Notes under the pieces: model-generated
Told to the model about the DNA's origin: nothing
Database searches by the model: none
Seen by the model: only the letters and a program-made list of their open reading frames with translations
From: Phycisphaerae bacterium
GTDB taxonomy: Bacteria; Planctomycetota; Phycisphaerae; UBA1845; Fen-1342
DNA length: 19,365 nucleotides
Reading direction: 5' to 3'
NCBI GenBank assembly: GCA_020058145.1
Contig: JAGVEP010000399.1
Span: forward strand, 1-19,365
Program-made: the position numbers and the translations under genes
Shown: positions 15,185 through 19,365 of the stretch, in pieces
How the letters are laid out: the number at the start of each line of letters is the position of its first letter
Position numbering within the stretch: position 1 is the stretch's first letter

Positions 15185-16441
15185 ATGCCCCGTAGAACGC
15201 TCAAAAACGCCGATCCGTCGATTCCTGGCTCGCCCCGTTACCGGTTCCATCGGGCATCCGGTCAAGCCGTCGTCACGTTGTCTGGCCGGGACACTTACTG
15301 CGGCCCTTACGGCTCCGTCGAAAGCGCTGAGCGCTACCGGGCCGCGGTGTCCGAATGGGTGGCACGCGGGCGACGGGCGCCGGAAGCCGCGGCGCTTCCG
15401 TTGTCCGTCAATGAGTTGGTGCTCGGCTATCTTGAATGGGCCGACGGCTACTATCGCGACCCGGCCGGCGGGGCAAACCAGCGGGAGCTATGGCACGTCA
15501 AGCGGGCCTTGCGGCCGTTGAAGGAGAACTTCGGGCGGACAGCCGCAAGGGACTTCGGGCCGTGCAAGCTGGAGGTTATCCGCGAGGGGCTGATAGCGGC
15601 GGGCCTCTGCCGCGGTGTCGTGAACAAGTACACCAACCGCATCCGCCATGCGTTCAAGTGGGGAACGGCTCGCGAGTTGGTCCCGTCGGCTGTCTGGCAC
15701 GCGCTGTCCGCATTCGAGAACCTGAAACGCGGCCGGAGCGATGCGCCGGAGCCGGAGCCGATCCGGGCGGTACCGGACGGCATGGTCGATGCGATCAAGC
15801 CGCACGTCGGCCGTCAGGTATGGGGGCTGATTGAATTGCAGCGGTACACGGGGTGCCGTCCAGGCGAGGCTGTGCTCTTGCGGGCTGTGGACCTCGATAC
15901 GAGCGGTCCCGTCTGGTTATATCGACCGGCCCACCATAAGACGGCCTACCGGGGCAAGGACCGCGTGATAGCGCTCGGCCCGCGTGCTCAGGCCGTTGTG
16001 CGAGAGTTCCTGAAACCGGACGTCGGCGCGTATCTGTTTTCGCCAGCCGACGCCGACCGGGAGCATCGGGACGCGCTGCACGCGCGGCGAAAGACACCGC
16101 TATCGTGCGGCAACCGACCGGGCACGCATCGGAAGGCACGGCCGGAAAAGAGTCCCGGCGAGCGGTACACCTCGTCGAGCTACCGGCGTGCGATTTCGGT
16201 GGCGTGCTACAAGGCGTTCCCGGTGCCAGCCGACCTGACGGGCGCGGACGCGAAGCAATGGCGGCGCGACCACGAATGGCATCCGAACCAGCTCCGGCAC
16301 AGTTTCGCTACGCACGTCCGCCGGGACTTCGGACTCGACGCGGCGCAAGTGGCGCTCGGCCATTCATCCGCGGACGTGACACAGATTTACGCTGAGAAGA
16401 ACCTGGCGCTTGCGGCGCAAGTCGCGTTGAAGATCGGCTAA
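15185..16441 (+). CDS. Tyrosine recombinase / site-specific integrase
   Basis: A 418-residue integrase; the ATG has GGAGG five bases upstream. The N-terminal part (about 15-60) is an arm-type DNA-binding region, the core-binding SAM-like domain spans about 73-180, and the catalytic domain about 195-410. Active-site residues can be placed: R225 (YTGCRPGEA), K252 (AHHKTAYRGK), R371 in HPNQLRHSFATH, H393 (ALGHSSADVTQ) and the nucleophile Y402 (IYAEKN). The box II position that is His in most family members is N368 here, with H366 two residues before. The region between K252 and box II has an insertion-like basic stretch (about 290-330). It probably integrates and excises the element at the adjacent tRNA-Asp gene; the excision helper may be the DUF1580 protein. 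Confidence 0.92.
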   Translation: MPRRTLKNADPSIPGSPRYRFHRASGQAVVTLSGRDTYCGPYGSVESAERYRAAVSEWVARGRRAPEAAALPLSVNELVLGYLEWADGYYRDPAGGANQRELWHVKRALRPLKENFGRTAARDFGPCKLEVIREGLIAAGLCRGVVNKYTNRIRHAFKWGTARELVPSAVWHALSAFENLKRGRSDAPEPEPIRAVPDGMVDAIKPHVGRQVWGLIELQRYTGCRPGEAVLLRAVDLDTSGPVWLYRPAHHKTAYRGKDRVIALGPRAQAVVREFLKPDVGAYLFSPADADREHRDALHARRKTPLSCGNRPGTHRKARPEKSPGERYTSSSYRRAISVACYKAFPVPADLTGADAKQWRRDHEWHPNQLRHSFATHVRRDFGLDAAQVALGHSSADVTQIYAEKNLALAAQVALKIG

Positions 16442-16449
16442 CATGGACT

Positions 16450-16472
16450 CCGGCCGGTTGATCCCCGGCCGG
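16450..16472 (+). terminator. Hairpin after the integrase gene
   Basis: CCGGCCGG (16450-16457) and CCGGCCGG (16465-16472) form an 8-bp GC-only stem over a 7-base loop, 8 bases after the integrase stop. No T-run follows, so it may act as a pause or mRNA-stabilising hairpin rather than an intrinsic terminator. Confidence 0.4.
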
Positions 16473-16500
16473 TACTGGCTCGGCTTCGTGCGGCACGCGG

Positions 16501-16538
16501 GCGACCTCCCGCGCCGCACGGGCCGGGCGCGAGGTCGC
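16501..16538 (+). promoter_or_regulatory. Hairpin that buries the ribosome binding site of the next gene
   Basis: GCGACCTC (16501-16508) pairs with GAGGTCGC (16531-16538), and inside it GCGCC (16511-16515) pairs with GGCGC (16526-16530), giving a 13-bp stem with a two-base bulge. The only Shine-Dalgarno candidate for the ATG at 16543, GAGG at 16531-16534, lies fully in the right arm. A shorter alternative palindrome GGTCGCGACC (16533-16542) overlaps it and also covers that site. Suggests translational control. Confidence 0.5.
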
Positions 16539-16542
16539 GACC

Positions 16543-17001
16543 ATGCCAATTGACGACGAATCAGACGACGTTCTACGGTGGAGTTCCCGCAAGGTTTCAG
16601 AGGAACGAAAAGCGGGCCGGCTCACCCAAGCGCAACAGGAAATTCTCACCCGAGCCGTCGAGGATTTCGGGGCGCGGATGCAGGCGGCAGAGGCACAGCG
16701 AAATGCCCGTGACTGGGGACAAGCGGGCTTCGTGGGCTTGCCTTCCGACGTTGCGAGACGCCGGGAGTTGACCGGTGGCAAGGTACGCCCGGACAAAACA
16801 ACGAAGTGCAAGCCGTCTGAGGAAATTGCCTACCGCGGCTATGAAGCGGCGTGCAAGACGGCCGGTTGCGAGCTTACCGACAAAGAGGCTCACGAGTACG
16901 TCACGCAACACGCCCACGGCGACGGCGTAAAGATTCCTGCGCTCGCCACGTGGTCGCGCCAATTGCGGGCCGGGCGCAAGGCGCACGAACGCACCGGATA
17001 G
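16543..17001 (+). CDS. Small element-encoded protein, possible DNA-binding
   Basis: 152 residues, highly charged. The N-terminal half is probably helical (SEERKAGRLTQAQQEILTRAVEDFGARMQAAEAQ). The C-terminal part (about 93-149) has a pattern suggesting a helix-turn-helix: a CKPSEEIAYRGYEAACKTAG helix region, then LTDKEAHEYVTQHA, ending in IPALATWSRQLRAGRKAHE with a basic tail. Similar 'TWxRxLRxGR' endings occur, to my recollection, in small planctomycete proteins of unknown function. The gene lies directly after the integrase gene and is closed by a strong intrinsic terminator, so the two may form one unit with this protein as regulator. No specific function can be given. Confidence 0.7.
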   Translation: MPIDDESDDVLRWSSRKVSEERKAGRLTQAQQEILTRAVEDFGARMQAAEAQRNARDWGQAGFVGLPSDVARRRELTGGKVRPDKTTKCKPSEEIAYRGYEAACKTAGCELTDKEAHEYVTQHAHGDGVKIPALATWSRQLRAGRKAHERTG

Positions 17002-17030
17002 CCGGAAACTCTCACCAAAAGGCGGCGCGA

Positions 17031-17063
17031 AGCGGACCGAAACGGCGCGGTCCGCTTTTTTTT
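17031..17063 (+). terminator. Rho-independent terminator
   Basis: AGCGGACC (17031-17038) and GGTCCGCT (17049-17056) form a perfect 8-bp stem over a 10-base loop and run directly into eight T residues (17056-17063). It lies 30 bases after the stop at 17001 and separates the integrase unit from the replication unit. Confidence 0.9.
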
Positions 17064-17160
17064 ATGCCCATTTGTAGCGTCGCAACGCGGTTTTCGGCGG
17101 TCCGCGCCCGGTCCGCGCTCCGTTAAGTGGATAAACGCGGCTTTTTGTAAGGATTCGCCG

Positions 17161-17427
17161 ATGATCGACCCGACGTGTGAAAATCTAGTAAAGCTGAATC
17201 ACGCCCGGATTCCAGGCAATCCGCACACTGCGACGCGCTGGCGGTGGGCACTGCATGGCGTCAAGGGAATTCGGCTGGAAAGCATCCGCTGCGGAGCCGT
17301 GCGGTACACGTCCGCTGAGGCCGTCGCGCGCTTCCTGGCCGCCCTCAACGCGCCCGGCGATGTGCCCGAGCCGCGCAACGCGGCGGCTGAGGCGGCGGGC
17401 AGGCGCCTTGCGGAAATGGGGTGTTGA
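17161..17427 (+). CDS. DUF1580-family protein, excisionase-like
   Basis: 88 residues; ATG with TAAGGA seven bases upstream (17148-17153). The pattern HxxTATRWRWALHGVKGIRLESIRCGAVRYTSAEAVARFLAAL fits DUF1580: a short MerR/excisionase-like winged helix in which the 'TxxRWALxGVxGxxLE' helix and the 'RYTSxEAxxRF' wing are the hallmarks. The family is known mainly from planctomycetes and uncharacterised. Similar small winged-helix proteins act as recombination directionality factors or repressors, so an excisionase or control role in this element is inferred. It heads a tightly packed set of three genes after the terminator (next start within a few bases). Confidence 0.8.
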   Translation: MIDPTCENLVKLNHARIPGNPHTATRWRWALHGVKGIRLESIRCGAVRYTSAEAVARFLAALNAPGDVPEPRNAAAEAAGRRLAEMGC

Positions 17428-17429
17428 CG

Positions 17430-17720
17430 ATGTACCAGCAAAAGGGGCCGTACCCGCAGCGACGCGGGCCGGCCCAAGATCGAGATTGCACCTCTAGTAT
17501 AGCGTCGGGGCTGACCCTCAGGCAACAGCGTCGGCTCAAAAGCGATCGGGACATTCTCCGCCGATACCTGCGCGCCGATCGGCTGGCCGACCTCGATATC
17601 GTCGGGTGCATTCAGAACGGCATGCGCGATCCCGGCCGCGACTTGGTGGAGCTGGCGCCGCGCGTCCCGGCGGCGCTGGCGAGACTGGTGTACGTGGCGA
17701 CGGCGGAGTGGGCAGCATGA
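17430..17720 (+). CDS. Small protein of unknown function
   Basis: A 96-residue frame from the ATG at 17430, two bases after the stop of the DUF1580 gene; a GTG at 17421 would add three residues and overlap it. GGGG at 17418-17421 may serve as a weak ribosome site. The N terminus is Gln/Arg/Pro-rich and probably disordered; from about residue 29 on it looks helical and charged (LTLRQQRRLKSDRDILRRYLRADRLADLDIVGCIQNG). I recognise no family. Its stop overlaps the start of the RepA-like gene (ATGA), so the two are likely translationally coupled; a helicase loader or accessory role is possible from position only. Confidence 0.55.
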   Translation: MYQQKGPYPQRRGPAQDRDCTSSIASGLTLRQQRRLKSDRDILRRYLRADRLADLDIVGCIQNGMRDPGRDLVELAPRVPAALARLVYVATAEWAA

Positions 17721-18940
17721 CGACCGCGACGACGGCGACACCCTGCCCGATCTGCAAGTCAGTGACGAGCCCGTGCGGCCCATGGCGCGGACGGTTCGCG
17801 TGCTTCGAGCGACTGAACGGCACGCCGCAAGGCTACGTTTTTGAGCGTGAGCGCGCGGACGGCGCGAACATCTACCGAGCCCTGGCGACGAACAAGCCGG
17901 CGCCGACAACCGCCGTATTGCAACGTGTCGATGGAATCAAAGAGTGCCCGGTGTCCTGGCTCTGGCGAAACCGGCTGGAACTCGGGGCGCTCAATCTTCT
18001 GGCGGCCGACCCTGGCAGCGGTAAAAGCCTGCTCACGGCGGCACTGGCCGCGGCAATCACCAAAGGTAGCCGCTGGCCGGATGCGCGAGCCGAGTACGGT
18101 AGTCCACCGCGGAATGTCATTTTAGTATCGAGCGAGGATGACCCCGCAAAGGCTACACGTCCGCGACTCCGGGCGGCGGGTGCGGACCTGTCGCGTGTCC
18201 ATATTCTGCGGAAGGTGGTAGACGACGGAAAAGAGCGCGCCCTATGTCTACAACGCGACCTGCGAGCGATCGAGGCCGCTATCGCAACCGTCGGCGACGT
18301 GGCGATGGTAGTTGTCGATCCGCTTGACTCGTATCTTGGGAAAGCCGACTCCAATGCTAATGAGGAAGTCCGGTGGGTGCTTGAACCGCTCATAGCCGTG
18401 GCGGAAAAGACCGCGGCTTGCCTTTTGGTCGTCAAGCACTTGAACAAAGCCATTGCGAACCCGACCGCACTCTACCGAATCGGCGGTTCGATTGCGTTCG
18501 TGGCAGTATCACGCACCGTCCATATCATCGGCCACGATCCCGACGACAAGAAACGGATGATCTTCGCACCGCTCAAGATTTCGCACGGCCCACGGCCGGA
18601 CGCGCTCGCCTACCGCGTGGAGGTGGACGCTGAGGGCTTGCCCGTCGTCCAGTGGGAAGCCGAATCCATCGACGCCGACGCCGATGACCTCCTGGCGAAA
18701 AAGGGCACGGGACGGCGCGAGACCGCAACCGACCGGGCGGTGACCTGGCTCCGGGACGCCCTGGCCGGCGGGCCGATGCTGTCGAAAGACCTGGACGCCG
18801 CGGCCCATGCTGCCGGCATAGCACCTGGCACGTTGAAGCACGCGAAAGAGCGTCTGGGCACCGTCGCAAAGCAGATTCACGACGGCCAGAAAATAACCGG
18901 CTGGTCGGTGTCACTCCCGACAGATAGAGGCATCGCATGA
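17717..18940 (+). CDS. RepA-like AAA ATPase / replicative helicase (AAA_25 type)
   Basis: The ATG at 17717, overlapping the previous stop as ATGA, gives 407 residues; the longer open frame to the left is a shadow. The N terminus holds a four-Cys zinc-ribbon-like motif (C10, C13, C20, C29). The ATPase domain has Walker A ADPGSGKS (97-104), the SSEDDP motif (138-143), Walker B VVVDP (198-202), and LLVVKHLNKA (237-245), typical of the RecA-fold RepA/DnaB-like family seen in plasmids, phages and satellites. It is followed by GGSIAFVAVSR (256-266). The C-terminal about 80 residues (from 335: TDRAVTWLRDALAGGPMLSKDLDAAA...) resemble the winged-helix tail common to these proteins. Likely unwinds the element's origin or drives its replication; the repeat block just downstream fits this. 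Confidence 0.88.
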   Translation: MTTATTATPCPICKSVTSPCGPWRGRFACFERLNGTPQGYVFERERADGANIYRALATNKPAPTTAVLQRVDGIKECPVSWLWRNRLELGALNLLAADPGSGKSLLTAALAAAITKGSRWPDARAEYGSPPRNVILVSSEDDPAKATRPRLRAAGADLSRVHILRKVVDDGKERALCLQRDLRAIEAAIATVGDVAMVVVDPLDSYLGKADSNANEEVRWVLEPLIAVAEKTAACLLVVKHLNKAIANPTALYRIGGSIAFVAVSRTVHIIGHDPDDKKRMIFAPLKISHGPRPDALAYRVEVDAEGLPVVQWEAESIDADADDLLAKKGTGRRETATDRAVTWLRDALAGGPMLSKDLDAAAHAAGIAPGTLKHAKERLGTVAKQIHDGQKITGWSVSLPTDRGIA

Positions 18941-18948
18941 TCCCAGTC

Positions 18949-18961
18949 AAAATATATATAT
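18949..18961. other. A/T-only tract beside the repeat block
   Basis: Thirteen consecutive A/T bases (AAAATATATATAT) in otherwise GC-rich DNA, directly between the RepA-like gene and the 9-nt repeats. It could be an easily melted element of an origin, or simply a promoter-type tract. Confidence 0.5.
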
Positions 18962-19047
18962 CTTCTTGCTCTCCTTGCTCTTCTTGCTCTTCTTGCTTTC
19001 TGAAGCCGCACGCAAGAAGGGCAAGGTGGGCAAGAAGGGCAAGAAGC
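18962..19047. repeat. Four 9-nt repeats facing four inverted copies
   Basis: Left arm: four units of CTTCTTGCT (18962-18997; the second is CTCCTTGCT). Right arm: four units of GCAAGAAGG type (19012-19047; the second is GCAAGGTGG, the last GCAAGAAGC). The arms are separated by 14 bases. As RNA they form one hairpin of about 36 pairs with a G-U wobble at each unit boundary and about two mismatches. No coding gene covers the block; the 9-base period only makes the shadow frames look like repeats. Candidate replication origin iterons or a transcript-level structure. Confidence 0.8.
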
Positions 19048-19095
19048 TACTGTGTTTATGGGGGCACGGTTCAACCAAACGAAAGGACGTGACCC

Positions 19096-19365
19096 ATGTT
19101 GACCGATAACCTCGCCCGTGACGCCTTCATCGTCGAAAACACCGTGCTTCGCCAGCCCGTAGAGGCGTCCAGGCACGTCTTCCAGGGTGCGATCGTCGGC
19201 AGACATCCCGCGACCGGGTACATCCGGCCGTTCCAAGTGTGCGATGAGGCCTGGGGTATCGCCTATGAAGAGTCCGATAACTCGGCCGGCCTGTCGGGTG
19301 ACGTTTCCGTCCGCGTCCAGCAACACGGCGACTTCGTGCTCCCGCTGCCGGGCGTGACCGTACAG
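19096..19365 (+). CDS. Phage capsid decoration-like protein (3' partial)
   Basis: ATG with AAGGA eight bases upstream (19083-19087); 90 codons are visible and the frame is still open at the window edge. The sequence (NLARDAFIVENTVLRQPVEA..., FQGAIVGRHPATGYIRPF, WGIAYEESDNSAGLSGD, VSVRVQQHGDFVLPLPGV) has the small all-beta layout of phage head decoration/cement proteins of the DUF2190 kind: an early 'QGxxVGxxxxTGYxRP' turn and a later 'GxAxExxDNSxGxxGDxxVxV' stretch. If right, the element carries virion genes and is a prophage or a capsid-using satellite. The assignment rests on pattern memory and only part of the protein, so other beta-rich proteins remain possible. Confidence 0.6.
   Translation, partial: MLTDNLARDAFIVENTVLRQPVEASRHVFQGAIVGRHPATGYIRPFQVCDEAWGIAYEESDNSAGLSGDVSVRVQQHGDFVLPLPGVTVQ

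Larger units (their letters stand above)
15069..19365 (+). mobile_element. Integrated element at tRNA-Asp (right end outside window)
   Basis: From the tRNA 3' end onward all genes run on the + strand and have mobile-element character: tyrosine recombinase, small possible DNA-binding protein, DUF1580 excisionase-like protein, RepA-like ATPase, repeat block, and the start of a protein resembling phage capsid decoration proteins. Integration at the 3' end of a tRNA next to the integrase gene is the standard arrangement for phages, satellites and integrative elements. The left attachment site would lie in the T arm/acceptor region (about 15045-15068). I saw no second copy of that sequence downstream, so attR should be beyond 19365. 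The exact left boundary is inferred. Confidence 0.7.

Noticed and set aside
18962..19047. CRISPR-like array
   Set aside because: Units are 9 nt, contiguous, with no spacers, and the two halves are inverted; no cas genes.
18877..19326. Minus-strand frame with repeats such as CPSCPPCPSC and RRARRARRARR
   Set aside because: The apparent protein repeats are only the 9-base DNA repeats read in frame; the strand is antisense to better-supported genes and the frame has no ribosome site of note.
15069..19365. Second copy of the tRNA-Asp 3' end as attR
   Set aside because: No repeat of the T-arm/acceptor sequence was seen downstream within the window; it may lie further right.

Overview
The window reads as a high-GC bacterial chromosome segment, most likely from the phylum Planctomycetota. 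The reasons are secreted HYR/cohesin-like proteins ending in dockerin-like calcium repeats (including the 'VDFDDINPF' style), a PEP-CTERM protein, a DUF1580 gene (a family I know mainly from planctomycetes), a GT-C/TPR membrane protein and a tyrosine recombinase with the 'HPNQLRH' box II that I associate with planctomycete integrases. The class cannot be fixed from sequence reading alone.

Region 1 (1-4785, + strand) is a cluster of four exported proteins. Two tandem paralogues (1-1115, cut by the window edge, and 1286-3121) carry HYR domains and an unnamed Cys-rich module followed by three EF-hand-like repeats. A PEP-CTERM protein (3229-3876) and a cohesin-like plus dockerin-like protein (4024-4785) follow. 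These look like cell-surface or extracellular matrix proteins.

Region 2 (4875-10993, + strand) is a metal-efflux type RND operon with a well-formed sigma70-like promoter: a small exported His/Cys-containing protein, a His-rich lipoprotein adaptor, a 1074-residue HME-like permease and the first ~60-70 codons of what looks like an outer-membrane factor lipoprotein. The last gene appears truncated where it meets the convergent gene, so the tripartite pump lacks a complete outer-membrane channel here.

Region 3 (11007-14786, - strand) holds a kinase-fold protein with a full set of catalytic residues and an 877-residue GT-C-like membrane protein with C-terminal TPR repeats. Between them lie about 350 bases without a gene that contain two strong palindromes.

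Region 4 (14994-19365) is a tRNA-Asp(GTC) gene with its own promoter, followed at once by what looks like an integrated mobile element that runs off the right edge: tyrosine integrase, a small protein that may bind DNA, a strong intrinsic terminator, a DUF1580 excisionase-like protein, a small unknown protein, a RepA-like AAA ATPase translationally overlapping it, a striking block of four 9-nt repeats facing four inverted 9-nt repeats beside an A/T run (candidate origin or RNA hairpin), and the start of a protein resembling phage capsid decoration proteins. The element is compact and uses several RNA-hairpin signals between genes. It may be a small prophage, phage satellite or integrated plasmid; the right end, cargo and attR are outside the window.
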